DNA from: Candidatus Margulisiibacteriota bacterium
GTDB taxonomy: Bacteria; Margulisbacteria; Termititenacia; Termititenacales; Termititenacaceae
Direction of reading: 5' to 3'
Assembly (NCBI GenBank): GCA_031279615.1
Contig: JAITIE010000066.1
Location: 1-13,211, forward strand
DNA: 13,211 bases
In this document: positions 1 to 6,344 of the stretch, piece after piece
How positions within the stretch are numbered: position 1 is the stretch's first letter
Layout of the letters: every line of letters starts with the position of its first letter
The notes under the pieces: model-generated
The model's input: the letters and a program-made list of their open reading frames with translations, nothing else
Database searches by the model: none
What the model was told of the DNA's origin: nothing
Made by a program: the position numbers and the translations under genes

Positions 1-422
1 GCGTTTTGGATTTTCTCCTTGGCCGAAGCGGAAAAAGCGTGCGCCTGCACGGTCAAGGCGGTTTTTAATTCGCCATTGCCCAAAACTTTTAGCAGGCCGG
101 AATTTTTTTTCACCACGCCAGACTCGATCAAACTTGCCAAGTTGACAACTCCGTCTTTTTCACCAAAAGCCAAATTAGCAACATTGACAACGCTGTACGC
201 CAATTTATTATGCGGGCGAAAACCACGCAGTTTGGGTGTGCGTTTGTACAGGGGCTTTTGTCCGCCTTCGTGGCCGCTATAGACGCCGCCGCCCGCGCGC
301 GAACCCTGGCCTTTGTGGCCGCGGCCGGACTGCTGGCCGACTCCCGAAGCATGACCGCGTCCCAGACGTTTGGTCTTTCTCCTGGCGCCCCGATCCGGAC
401 GCAATTGATTAAGCTTTAACAT
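1..422 (-). CDS. rplO: 50S ribosomal protein L15, 3' end cut by window edge
   Basis: L15 is a late-assembling large-subunit protein that binds 23S rRNA. The ATG at 422-420 opens a frame that stays open to base 1, giving 140 codons. Since L15 is usually about 145-150 residues, only the last few are missing. The N-terminus has the family's glycine-rich basic segment ([22 protein letters not shown], shown here as [18 protein letters not shown] around residues 21-38), followed by [19 protein letters not shown]. The start is supported by AAGGGAG upstream of the ATG. It lies inside the end of rpsE, with a 14-base overlap, so translation is probably coupled. In most bacteria rpmD (L30) sits between rpsE and rplO; the overlap leaves no room for it. 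Codons 105-107 or so sit on an A8 run (bases 103-110). Confidence 0.97.
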   Translation of the reverse strand, partial: MLKLNQLRPDRGARRKTKRLGRGHASGVGQQSGRGHKGQGSRAGGGVYSGHEGGQKPLYKRTPKLRGFRPHNKLAYSVVNVANLAFGEKDGVVNLASLIESGVVKKNSGLLKVLGNGELKTALTVQAHAFSASAKEKIQN

Positions 423-1008
423 CGGTTTCTCCCTTGGACGCACTCGCATCGGCGGCAATATTGATGCTGTAAGTTTTGTCGCCGCTGAAAATCAGGCGCT
501 CGCTGGCATTGTACGTCGACAGCCTCACGCCGCGCAAATCCTCAATGGTTTTCTGATCCAGCAGCTGGCTCAAAGCGTAAATCGTCGCGCGCGCCGCATT
601 GACCGGCGAAGAAGAGCCTTTGGATTTGGCCACCACATCTTTGATGCCGGCCAGTTCCAGCACAGAACGCACCGCGCCGCCGGCGATCACGCCCGTGCCT
701 TTGCGCGCCGGTTTGAGAATGACGCGCGAAGCTTCGTACTTGCCCTCGATCTCGTGCGGTATGGTCGTGCCAAAAAACTTGACCGAAACCTGCGATTTTT
801 TCGCGGCTTCGATGGCCTTGCGTATCGCTTTGGGCACCTCGATCGATTTGCTCACGCCAAAACCGACCTTGCCCTTGAGATCGCCGACTACCACCGCGGC
901 GCGGAAACGCATATTTTTGCCGCCCTTGACTACTTTGGTCACGCGGTCAATGGAAATAACTCTTTCCTGCTGATCCGACTCTCTTGCATTAAAATCTCTT
1001 TCTGACAT
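409..1008 (-). CDS. rpsE: 30S ribosomal protein S5
   Basis: S5 binds 16S rRNA in the body of the small subunit, lines the mRNA entry side and contributes to decoding accuracy. The 199-residue product has the N-terminal double-stranded-RNA-binding-like domain (roughly residues 15-80, with [18 protein letters not shown] and [17 protein letters not shown]). The C-terminal domain contains [20 protein letters not shown] and [15 protein letters not shown], the canonical S5 signature. It is longer than the roughly 165 residues common in the family because of a C-terminal extension of about 30 residues ending in [14 protein letters not shown], which looks disordered. The ATG at 1008 has AAGGGAG seven bases upstream. 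It follows rplR by 28 bases and overlaps rplO by 14. Confidence 0.98.
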   Translation of the reverse strand: MSERDFNARESDQQERVISIDRVTKVVKGGKNMRFRAAVVVGDLKGKVGFGVSKSIEVPKAIRKAIEAAKKSQVSVKFFGTTIPHEIEGKYEASRVILKPARKGTGVIAGGAVRSVLELAGIKDVVAKSKGSSSPVNAARATIYALSQLLDQKTIEDLRGVRLSTYNASERLIFSGDKTYSINIAADASASKGETDVKA

Positions 1009-1036
1009 TCACTAACTCCCTTTTAAATTATTAAAC

Positions 1037-1360
1037 TTAGAACTCCAATCCGCCCGCCCGCGCGGCGTCGGCCAAAGCCTTGATCTTGCCGTGATACAAA
1101 TAACGCCGGCGGTCAAAATTTACTTTTTTCAGGCCGGCGGCCAGCGCTTTTTGGGCAATATCCGCGCCGACTTTTTTAGCGGTCTCTATATTATTTTTGT
1201 CCTCTTTACCGGACACCGCGTAAGCCAGCGTCACGGACTTTATATCATCAATAATCTGCGCCGTAATTCGGCGGATCGATTTGTGCACCGCCAGACGCGG
1301 ACGTTCAGCCGTGCCTTTGATTTTTTTTGCTCTTGCCGATACTTTGTTTAACCTTGCCAT
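1037..1360 (-). CDS. rplR: 50S ribosomal protein L18
   Basis: L18 binds 5S rRNA and, with L5, attaches the 5S particle to the central protuberance of the large subunit. The 107-residue product has the family core GTAERPRLAVHKS (16-28), ITAQIIDD (32-39) and the C-terminal KALADAARAGGLEF. It is about 10 residues shorter at the N-terminus than common L18 proteins. The usual DRGGYLYHG motif reads DRRRYLYHG here (83-91), a local substitution of two glycines by arginines. The ATG at 1360 is preceded by AGAAAGGTG. There is a 26-base gap to rplF upstream and a 28-base gap to rpsE downstream. An A8 run (1321-1328) encodes part of the basic N-terminus. Confidence 0.97.
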   Translation of the reverse strand: MARLNKVSARAKKIKGTAERPRLAVHKSIRRITAQIIDDIKSVTLAYAVSGKEDKNNIETAKKVGADIAQKALAAGLKKVNFDRRRYLYHGKIKALADAARAGGLEF

Positions 1361-1386
1361 TATAATACACCTTTCTCAATGCGGCG

Positions 1387-1932
1387 CTATTTCGCGGCTT
1401 TGCCGGCCTTGCGCTGGATTACTTCGTCTATATAACGTATGCCTTTGCCCTTGTACGGCTCCGGCCCGCGTATCGCGCGGATATTGGCGGCCACCTGCCC
1501 GACCAGCTGCTTGTCCGCGCCCTCGATAGTCAAAACATTGTTGTCCACTTTAAAAGCAATGCCCGGCACCTCCGGAAACTCCACATCGTGCGAGTAGCCC
1601 ATTTGAATATTTAAGCCCTTGCCTTTGGCCTGCATGCGGTAACCGACGCCTTCCCAGGTCAAAGTCTTGACAAAACCTTTGGTCACGCCAAGCACCATAT
1701 TATTGAGCAGGACGCGGTAAGTGCCGTGCAGCGCGGAAGTTTGTTTTTCCGCATCGGTCATGGCCAGCGCCAGCGCGTTTTCTTTTTTCTCAATCTTGAT
1801 GTCCTTGCGAAAATCACCGCTCAGCGTTCCTTTCGGACCCTTGACCGAGATTTTGTAAATCACGCCGGCGTCTTGAATATTGACATCCACGCCCTGCGGA
1901 ATAACTACCGGCAGCTTGCCTACGCGACCCAT
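1387..1932 (-). CDS. rplF: 50S ribosomal protein L6
   Basis: L6 is a two-domain 23S rRNA-binding protein near the GTPase-associated centre and the sarcin-ricin loop, where EF-G and EF-Tu dock. The 181-residue product has the expected MGRVGKLPVVIPQGVDV start and the C-terminal signature GPEPYKGKGIRYIDEVIQRK (about 155-174), which is diagnostic for L6. Its length matches the family (about 175-185). The ATG at 1932 has a strong AGGAGGAG site a few bases upstream, one of the best in the array. It lies 10 bases after rpsH, in the standard spc order. Confidence 0.98.
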   Translation of the reverse strand: MGRVGKLPVVIPQGVDVNIQDAGVIYKISVKGPKGTLSGDFRKDIKIEKKENALALAMTDAEKQTSALHGTYRVLLNNMVLGVTKGFVKTLTWEGVGYRMQAKGKGLNIQMGYSHDVEFPEVPGIAFKVDNNVLTIEGADKQLVGQVAANIRAIRGPEPYKGKGIRYIDEVIQRKAGKAAK

Positions 1933-1942
1933 GTTTCTCCTC

Positions 1943-2347
1943 CTACCACATCCGGCAAATTGCTTCGCCGCCGGTCTTTTTTAGACGGGCTTCTTTGCCG
2001 GACAACACGCCTTTTGGCGTGGTTAAAATTATCGCGCCGTAACCGTTGCGCACACGCGGAATCTTGTCTTTGGGCAAATAGACGCGGCGGCCAGGTTTGC
2101 TGAGACGCTCGATATGATTCAAAACCTTTTCGCCCGCCGGACCGTATTTCAGGGTTACTTTTAAATAATAATGCGCCACGCCTTCTTTTTGATAAGACTC
2201 CACTTCGCTGATAAAACCCTCACGCTTCATCACATTTAGCACGGCCTGCCGCAGCTTGGAAAACGGCAGCTCGACCTGCTTGAACCCGACGGCTGAACCG
2301 TTGCGGATTATGGTGATCATGTCGCCCAAAGAATCAGTTGTGCTCAT
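1943..2347 (-). CDS. rpsH: 30S ribosomal protein S8
   Basis: S8 is a primary 16S rRNA-binding protein of the central domain (helix 21). In E. coli it also represses the spc operon by binding its mRNA. The 134-residue product begins MSTTDSLGDMITIIRNG, typical of S8. It contains YLPKDKIPRVRNGYGAIIL and the terminal segment LKKTGGEAICRMW, corresponding to the conserved GGExLC..W ending. The ATG at 2347 follows AAGGAG. It sits between rpsN and rplF as in other bacteria. I looked for an S8-helix-like site around the rplX/rplE junction and could not recognise one by eye, so autoregulation remains open. Confidence 0.98.
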   Translation of the reverse strand: MSTTDSLGDMITIIRNGSAVGFKQVELPFSKLRQAVLNVMKREGFISEVESYQKEGVAHYYLKVTLKYGPAGEKVLNHIERLSKPGRRVYLPKDKIPRVRNGYGAIILTTPKGVLSGKEARLKKTGGEAICRMW

Positions 2348-2356
2348 AGTTTCTCC

Positions 2357-2542
2357 TTACCAACTCGTTTTACGCACGCCGGGGATTTTGCCCTGCGCCG
2401 CATACTCACGAAAACAAACGCGGCAAATATTAAAAAAACGCAGGAAGCCGCGCGGCCGCCCGCAAATCTGACAGCGGTTGTGCTGTCGCACCGCAAATTT
2501 CGGCTTTCTTTTCGCTTTTTCTTTCATTGACGTTTTGGCCAT
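2357..2542 (-). CDS. rpsN: 30S ribosomal protein S14, zinc-binding type
   Basis: S14 sits in the head of the small subunit near S3 and S19 and is needed for head assembly. The 61-residue product is the short zinc-binding form. It carries two CxxC pairs (CQIC at about 34-37 and CRVC at about 49-52) and ends [14 protein letters not shown], the family's canonical C-terminus. The zinc form is usually 61 residues, an exact match. I chose the ATG at 2542 rather than an in-frame TTG one codon upstream (2545), because AAAGGAGAG lies at the right distance only for the ATG. There are 11 bases to rplE and 9 to rpsH. Confidence 0.97.
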   Translation of the reverse strand: MAKTSMKEKAKRKPKFAVRQHNRCQICGRPRGFLRFFNICRVCFREYAAQGKIPGVRKTSW

Positions 2543-2546
2543 CAAA

Positions 2547-2555
2547 CTCTCCTTT
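2547..2555 (-). promoter_or_regulatory. Ribosome binding site selecting the rpsN ATG
   Basis: AAAGGAGAG places its GGAG core six bases before the ATG at 2542 and only three before the in-frame TTG at 2545, so S14 has 61 residues. Confidence 0.8.
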
Positions 2556-3096
2556 ATTTTCTAAACGGCATTCCCAATTTTTCCAAAAGGAAATACGCCT
2601 CTTTATTTGTCCGCGCGGTCGTGCAAATCGTGATGTCCATGCCGGTCAGTTTTTGCACCTGCTCAAACTTAATCTCCGGAAAAACAATCTGCTCCTGAAT
2701 GCCCAGCGAATAATTGCCGCGGCCATCAAAAGAATTTTTGGGCACGCCGCGGAAGTCGCGCACTTTCGGCAACGCCAGATTTAAGAGCTTGGACAAAAAA
2801 TCGTACATTTTATTTTTGCGCAGTGTCACTTTGCAGCCGATCGCCAGATTTTCTCTCAATTTAAAATTGGAAATCGCTTTTTTGGACTTGCTGACCACCG
2901 CTTTTTGGCCGGTGATTTGCTGCAACTCGTCCACAAAAATATCCACGTTTTTCACGTTTTCGGTGGCGATCTTACCCAAGCCGCGGTTGACCACGACCTT
3001 GGTGATCTTCGGCACCATCATCGGATTGGCGTAATTGAATTCCCGCATCATCGCCGGCACAATTTCTTTTTTATATAATTCTTTCAGATCTAACAT
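2554..3096 (-). CDS. rplE: 50S ribosomal protein L5
   Basis: L5 binds 5S rRNA and forms part of the central protuberance, contacting S13 and the P-site tRNA. Starting at the ATG at 3096 the product has 180 residues ([20 protein letters not shown]...), matching the family length of about 179-187. Typical segments follow: [34 protein letters not shown], and a C-terminal [19 protein letters not shown]. An in-frame GTG at 3108 would add four residues, but it overlaps the rplX stop and lies on the Shine-Dalgarno sequence that serves the ATG, so I rejected it. Position after rplX and before the zinc-type rpsN follows the standard spc order. Confidence 0.97.
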   Translation of the reverse strand: MLDLKELYKKEIVPAMMREFNYANPMMVPKITKVVVNRGLGKIATENVKNVDIFVDELQQITGQKAVVSKSKKAISNFKLRENLAIGCKVTLRKNKMYDFLSKLLNLALPKVRDFRGVPKNSFDGRGNYSLGIQEQIVFPEIKFEQVQKLTGMDITICTTARTNKEAYFLLEKLGMPFRK

Positions 3097-3101
3097 TTTT
3101 A

Positions 3102-3106
3102 CTCCC
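3102..3106 (-). promoter_or_regulatory. Ribosome binding site selecting the rplE ATG
   Basis: GGGAG lies five bases before the ATG at 3096. The alternative GTG at 3108-3106 abuts the rplX stop and overlaps this site, so it is not the start. Confidence 0.8.
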
Positions 3107-3107
3107 A

Positions 3108-3422
3108 CTACTTGTCAATAACCGCGGCGCATTTTTTGCAATAACGCACTTTTTTGTCTTTGACCGTTTTAAAGCCCACGCGCACCGCGGCTTTGCAGGC
3201 CGGACAAACTATCCGCACGCGCGCCGCCGGTATTGGCAGTAATTTATCAATGATGCCGCCAGCATGACCCTGCGTCGGCTTGGTGTGCCTTTTGACTTTG
3301 TGCACATTGTCCACCAGCAGCTGCCTCTCGTCCGGAAAAACCTCCAGCACTTTATCCTGCCGTCCTTTGTCCTTGCCGGACAGCACTTTGACTAAATCGC
3401 CTTTTTTTATCTTGCTTGCCAT
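3108..3422 (-). CDS. rplX: 50S ribosomal protein L24
   Basis: L24 is an assembly initiator that binds the 5' domain of 23S rRNA near the tunnel exit. The 104-residue product opens with a KOW motif (KKGDLVKVLSGKDKGRQDKV, about 6-25), followed by NVHKVKRHTKPTQG. The C-terminal part carries a zinc-ribbon-like pair of cysteine motifs, CPAC (about 74-77) and CKKC (about 95-98), ending AAVID. Such four-cysteine L24 proteins are known in many bacteria. Together with the zinc-type S14, this suggests the organism keeps the metal-binding versions of these proteins. The ATG at 3422 has a TAGGAGAG site upstream. Confidence 0.98.
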   Translation of the reverse strand: MASKIKKGDLVKVLSGKDKGRQDKVLEVFPDERQLLVDNVHKVKRHTKPTQGHAGGIIDKLLPIPAARVRIVCPACKAAVRVGFKTVKDKKVRYCKKCAAVIDK

Positions 3423-3430
3423 GTTCTCTC

Positions 3431-3802
3431 CTACAGCACTTCCGAGGCGCGCGAAATAATTTTCGCATAGCCTTTGTCTTTGAGCTCGCGGGCCACCGGT
3501 CCAAAAATACGCGTGCCTTTCGGCTCTTTGGTTTTCGGATCGATAATCACGCAGGCATTATCGTCAAAACGTAAATACGTGCCGTCGGGACGGCGCAGTG
3601 GCTTTTTGGTGCGCACGACCACCGCTTTTTGCACCTCGGCTTTTTTAACGCTCATGCCGACCGAGGCTTTTTTAATAACCACCGTCACGACCGCGCCAAC
3701 CGACACTTCTTTTTGATAAGAATTACCCGGCACGTGCATGATCAGCGCCTCGCGCGCGCCGCTGTTGTCCGCCACCACCATTCTAGATTCACGCTGTAAC
3801 AT
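3431..3802 (-). CDS. rplN: 50S ribosomal protein L14
   Basis: L14 is a highly conserved 23S rRNA-binding protein at the subunit interface. It forms bridges to 16S helix 14 and is the docking site of the silencing factor RsfS. With the ATG at 3802 the product is 123 residues, against 122 in most bacteria. Signature segments are [18 protein letters not shown] at the start, [22 protein letters not shown] in the middle (about 68-89), and [28 protein letters not shown] at the end. The frame stays open further upstream to a TTG at 3835, but that would run into rpsQ and has no family support. An AAGGAG site ten bases before the ATG fixes the start. Confidence 0.98.
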   Translation of the reverse strand: MLQRESRMVVADNSGAREALIMHVPGNSYQKEVSVGAVVTVVIKKASVGMSVKKAEVQKAVVVRTKKPLRRPDGTYLRFDDNACVIIDPKTKEPKGTRIFGPVARELKDKGYAKIISRASEVL

Positions 3803-3812
3803 TATTTTTTCG

Positions 3813-3818
3813 CTCCTT
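3813..3818 (-). promoter_or_regulatory. Ribosome binding site selecting the rplN ATG
   Basis: AAGGAG ends ten bases before the ATG at 3802, which gives the canonical L14 N-terminus. The site lies downstream of the alternative in-frame TTG at 3835, which it cannot serve. Confidence 0.85.
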
Positions 3819-3821
3819 AAC

Positions 3822-4124
3822 TTAAACCTTGTCAATATTTTCCAAACTGTTTTCCACTTTGGTTTCCAAAGACTTGGCGCTCTTTTTCACAATCTCCACC
3901 AGCCGCCAGGTTTTGGTCTTGCTCAAACGGCGGGTTTCCATAATCAACACTTCGTCGCCCGGCTGAGCCGCATTTTGCTCATCGTGAGCATGAAATTTAT
4001 TGCTCACCGTGATAATTTTGCCAAACTGCGGGTGGGCTTTTTGCGCGTCCACCTGCACGACAATGGTCTTATTCATTTTACTGCTGACCACGATTCCCTG
4101 ACGGGTTTTTTTTGCTCCGCGCAT
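3822..4124 (-). CDS. rpsQ: 30S ribosomal protein S17
   Basis: S17 is a primary assembly protein binding the 5' domain of 16S rRNA (helices 7 and 11). The 100-residue product shows the OB-fold sequence expected, with [20 protein letters not shown] (6-25), [19 protein letters not shown] and [24 protein letters not shown] (about 56-79). Typical S17 proteins are 80-90 residues, so there is a short extra tail ([21 protein letters not shown]) of unknown role. The ATG at 4124 overlaps the rpmC stop by one base (TAATG), implying coupled translation. AAGGAG lies 11 bases upstream, inside rpmC. An A8 run at 4106-4113 encodes the Lys-Lys near the N-terminus. Confidence 0.97.
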   Translation of the reverse strand: MRGAKKTRQGIVVSSKMNKTIVVQVDAQKAHPQFGKIITVSNKFHAHDEQNAAQPGDEVLIMETRRLSKTKTWRLVEIVKKSAKSLETKVENSLENIDKV

Positions 4125-4501
4125 TATTTACGTTTCTCCTTTTTCGCCGGTTTTTTCTCCGTTTTTTTCGCGTCTTTTTTTCCGGCCTTTTTGGTTTTTT
4201 GCTTCGGCTCTTTTTCTTTTGATTCTTTTTCCGGCTTTGCTTCCCTGCTGTCTTTGTCTTTCTTTTCTGTTTTTTCCACCGGCGCCTCTATTTTTTTTGC
4301 TTTGCTTTCCACCGGCGGCAGCGTCGCGGCAAAAGTTAGCAGGCGCGCCACGGTTTTTTTCAGTTTTTTAAATTCCGAAATGTCTTTCTGCTCGCCGCGC
4401 AACAGTTTTTGTTTTTTCTCAAAATATTCTTTTTTCAGCTCCGCGACTTTTTTCTCCAGCGCGGCTCTGTCCATTTTTTTTATTTCTTCCCAGGTCAGCA
4501 T
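4124..4501 (-). CDS. rpmC: 50S ribosomal protein L29 with long Lys/Glu-rich tail
   Basis: L29 sits beside L23 at the peptide tunnel exit, next to the docking site for trigger factor and SRP. Residues 1-60 are a recognisable two-helix L29 core ([22 protein letters not shown], then an RGEQKD turn and [13 protein letters not shown] matching the family's K/R-I-A-R-xxT segment). Common L29 proteins end at about 60-70 residues. Here the frame continues to 125, adding a tail of 65 residues of which 25 are lysine, with many Glu, Ala and Pro; it is probably disordered. The tail is open to the TAATG junction with rpsQ, which argues that it is really translated. An A8 run at 4291-4298 lies where the core ends. 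The ATG at 4501 has GAGGAG upstream. Identity rests on the core and on its place between rplP and rpsQ. Confidence 0.93.
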   Translation of the reverse strand: MLTWEEIKKMDRAALEKKVAELKKEYFEKKQKLLRGEQKDISEFKKLKKTVARLLTFAATLPPVESKAKKIEAPVEKTEKKDKDSREAKPEKESKEKEPKQKTKKAGKKDAKKTEKKPAKKEKRK

Positions 4502-4515
4502 TTATTTCTCCTCAA

Positions 4516-4923
4516 TTACTCCGCCGCCACAAATTTTACGTGACAGGGCAGCTTGTGGCCGGCGGACAAGAGCGCTTTTTGCGCCGCCGCGCCAGCCAAA
4601 CCGCTTAGCTCAAACAACACTTTGCCAGCGCGTACTTTGGCCACCCAAAGCGCCGGCGCGCCTTTGCCTTTGCCCATGCGCGAATCGGCCGGACGCTGTG
4701 TGACCACATGATCGGGAAACACGCGGATCCAAATCTTGCCGCCCTTGAGCACATGATGCGTGATCGCTTTGCGCGCCGCCTCTATCTGCCGGCTGGTCAA
4801 GGCGCAATTATCCAAAGACATTAAGCCGTACTCGCCGAACGACACTTTCGTGCCGCGCGAAGCCACGCCGCGATTTTTACCGCGCTGTTGCTTGCGGTAT
4901 TTCGTGCGCTTAGGCATTAACAT
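4516..4923 (-). CDS. rplP: 50S ribosomal protein L16
   Basis: L16 binds 23S rRNA near the A site and helps position aminoacyl-tRNA at the peptidyl transferase centre. The 135-residue product starts MLMPKRTKYRKQQRG, the canonical L16 N-terminus. It continues with GEYGLMSLDNCALTSRQIEAAR (about 30-51), KIWIRVFPDHVVTQRPADSRMGKGKG (about 63-88), and ends HKLPCHVKFV. Length is within the normal range (about 136-144). The start codon lies inside the end of rpsC, with a 14-base overlap of the form ATGTTAATGCCTAA. This resembles the rpsE/rplO junction, so initiation is probably coupled to S3 termination. Confidence 0.98.
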   Translation of the reverse strand: MLMPKRTKYRKQQRGKNRGVASRGTKVSFGEYGLMSLDNCALTSRQIEAARKAITHHVLKGGKIWIRVFPDHVVTQRPADSRMGKGKGAPALWVAKVRAGKVLFELSGLAGAAAQKALLSAGHKLPCHVKFVAAE

Positions 4924-5611
4924 TTTCTTTTTCCTCCTCTATCTCCACAGCCGAGGGTTTCAAATCCAGCTTCACGTCTTTTTTGTCCAAAATATCGCCT
5001 TTGTACACCCAGACTTTCACGCCGATCTTACCGTAAGTGGTCTGCGCTTCAGCCACCGCATAGTCCACGTCCGCGCGGAAAGTATGCAGCGGCACGCGGC
5101 CTTCGCGGTACCATTCCGTGCGGGCAATCTCCGCGCCGCCCAGTCGTCCGGACACCATGACTTTGATGCCCTGCGCGCCGGATTTCAGCGCTTTGGTAAT
5201 AATCTGCTTCATCGCGCGGCGGAAAGCGATGCGGCGCTCCAGCTGCGAGGCCACGTTTTCAGCCAGCAAAATCGCGCAAGTGTTCACATTGGGCGATTCA
5301 TTGATATTGAGCTGCACATTTTTGCCAGTCAGTCTTTGCAATCGCTGTTTAAAAATTTCCGCGTCCGCGCCGCCCTTGCCGATAATCATGCCTGGCCGCG
5401 CCGCAAAAATATCCACGGTGATCTGATTGACTTTGCGTTTAATCAGCACACGCGAAACGCTGGCTTTGCTTAATTTGGCCAGCACAAAATCCTCAATCTT
5501 TTGGTCTTCCAGGAAACATTTGGAAAACTCTTTTTTGGGCGCGTACCAAACGCGATCCCACTCTTTGTTGATACCCAGTCTCAACGACCGCGGATCCGAT
5601 TTGTGCCCCAT
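4910..5611 (-). CDS. rpsC: 30S ribosomal protein S3
   Basis: S3 lies in the head of the small subunit at the mRNA entry channel and contributes to helicase activity and initiation fidelity. The 233-residue product begins MGHKSDPRSLRLGINKEWD, like other S3 proteins. It contains the type II KH motif FAARPGMIIGKGGADAEIF (about 69-87, GxxG loop GKGG at 78-81). The C-terminal domain carries SGRLGGAEIARTEWYREG (154-171) and GRVPLHTFRADVDYA. The last 12 or so residues are acidic (EIEEEKENVNA). I chose the ATG at 5611, overlapping the rplV stop as TGATG, over an adjacent GTG at 5614: GGGAG lies six bases before the ATG and only three before the GTG. Confidence 0.98.
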   Translation of the reverse strand: MGHKSDPRSLRLGINKEWDRVWYAPKKEFSKCFLEDQKIEDFVLAKLSKASVSRVLIKRKVNQITVDIFAARPGMIIGKGGADAEIFKQRLQRLTGKNVQLNINESPNVNTCAILLAENVASQLERRIAFRRAMKQIITKALKSGAQGIKVMVSGRLGGAEIARTEWYREGRVPLHTFRADVDYAVAEAQTTYGKIGVKVWVYKGDILDKKDVKLDLKPSAVEIEEEKENVNA

Positions 5612-6051
5612 CACCTGCTCCCTTCTTGCACGGCTATCCTGATATGCGACGTATATTTTTTTATCCGCTGCGCGCGGCCTTTGCCGCCGGCTCGCCAGCG
5701 TTTGAGCAGCGCGCCGCTATTGGCCACCGCCTGCGCGATCACCAAATTGTCCTTGGCCAGCTTGTTGTTGTGCTCCGCGTTGGCAATCGCCGATTTTAAA
5801 ACTTTTTCAATATAGCGGGCGGCCGAATGCGGCAAAAATTGCAGCGTCGTCAAACCCGCCGCGGCGTTCTGGCCACGGATCAATTTCAAAATCCGGTCTG
5901 CTTTGCGCGGCGAAATGCGCACCATTTTAGCCTCAGCCTTAACCAAGCCAGTTTTTTTAAGCGGCGTGTCCGGCGTTGATTTTTTTTCCGGCGCCGTGAC
6001 TTCAGCCGGAGCTTTTTTAGCCGCCGTTTTTTTTGCTTTTTTCTCAGACAT
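5611..6051 (-). CDS. rplV: 50S ribosomal protein L22 with N-terminal extension
   Basis: L22 contacts all 23S rRNA domains. Its beta-hairpin lines the nascent-peptide tunnel near the macrolide site. The conserved body starts near residue 37 (VKAEAKMVRISPRKADRILK) and includes KSAIANAEHNN (86-96) and the hairpin and tail RWRAGGKGRAQRIKKYTSHI (about 118-137). The first 36 residues form an extra Lys/Ala/Pro-rich tail ([18 protein letters not shown]...) absent from typical 110-residue L22 proteins. The frame there is read from an ATG at 6051 that overlaps the rpsS stop (TAATG) and has AGAGGGAG upstream, so the extension is supported. Two A8 runs (5980-5987 and 6027-6034) fall in the extension. Confidence 0.97.
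   Translation of the reverse strand: MSEKKAKKTAAKKAPAEVTAPEKKSTPDTPLKKTGLVKAEAKMVRISPRKADRILKLIRGQNAAAGLTTLQFLPHSAARYIEKVLKSAIANAEHNNKLAKDNLVIAQAVANSGALLKRWRAGGKGRAQRIKKYTSHIRIAVQEGSR
5618..5622 (-). promoter_or_regulatory. Ribosome binding site selecting the rpsC ATG
   Basis: GGGAG lies inside the end of rplV, six bases before the ATG at 5611 and three before the alternative GTG at 5614. The ATG forms a TGATG overlap with the rplV stop. Confidence 0.8.
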
Positions 6052-6335
6052 TAGGCGGCTCCCTCTTCTTTTTTCTGCGTGCCGCCGTGCGCTCTAAAGG
6101 CGCGCGTGTGCGCAAACTCGCCCAGCTTGTGCCCGACCATATTTTCCGTGATGTAAATCGGAATATGTTTATTGCCGTTGTGCACCGCGATCGTATGTCC
6201 GACAAAATCCGGAAAAATCGCCGAGCGGCGCGACCAGGTTTTGATCAGTTTTTTCTCGCCGGCTTCGTTCATTTTCTGCACTTTTTTCAGCAGATGTTCG
6301 TCGCAAAACGGTCCTTTTTTTGACGATCTAGACAT
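6051..6335 (-). CDS. rpsS: 30S ribosomal protein S19
   Basis: S19 forms a complex with S13 in the head of the small subunit and contacts the A-site tRNA region. The 94-residue product has the family's full set of motifs: [38 protein letters not shown] (about 31-49), [20 protein letters not shown] (about 51-70) and [14 protein letters not shown]. Length matches the family (about 91-95). The ATG at 6335 has AAGGAGAGG upstream, nine bases after the end of rplB, and the stop overlaps rplV by one base. It is an ordinary member of the S10 cluster. Confidence 0.99.
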   Translation of the reverse strand: MSRSSKKGPFCDEHLLKKVQKMNEAGEKKLIKTWSRRSAIFPDFVGHTIAVHNGNKHIPIYITENMVGHKLGEFAHTRAFRAHGGTQKKEEGAA

Positions 6336-6344
6336 TTCCTCTCC

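Noticed and set aside
3803..3835. Longer rplN frame from a TTG at 3835.
   Set aside because: It would overlap rpsQ, lacks a properly placed ribosome binding site, and adds residues that L14 proteins do not have.
3738..4703. A 321-codon plus-strand open frame rich in Phe, Ser and Leu, looking like a membrane protein.
   Set aside because: It lies antisense to rplN, rpsQ, rpmC and rplP. The Phe-rich content is the complement of lysine codons in the basic ribosomal proteins, and it has no independent support.
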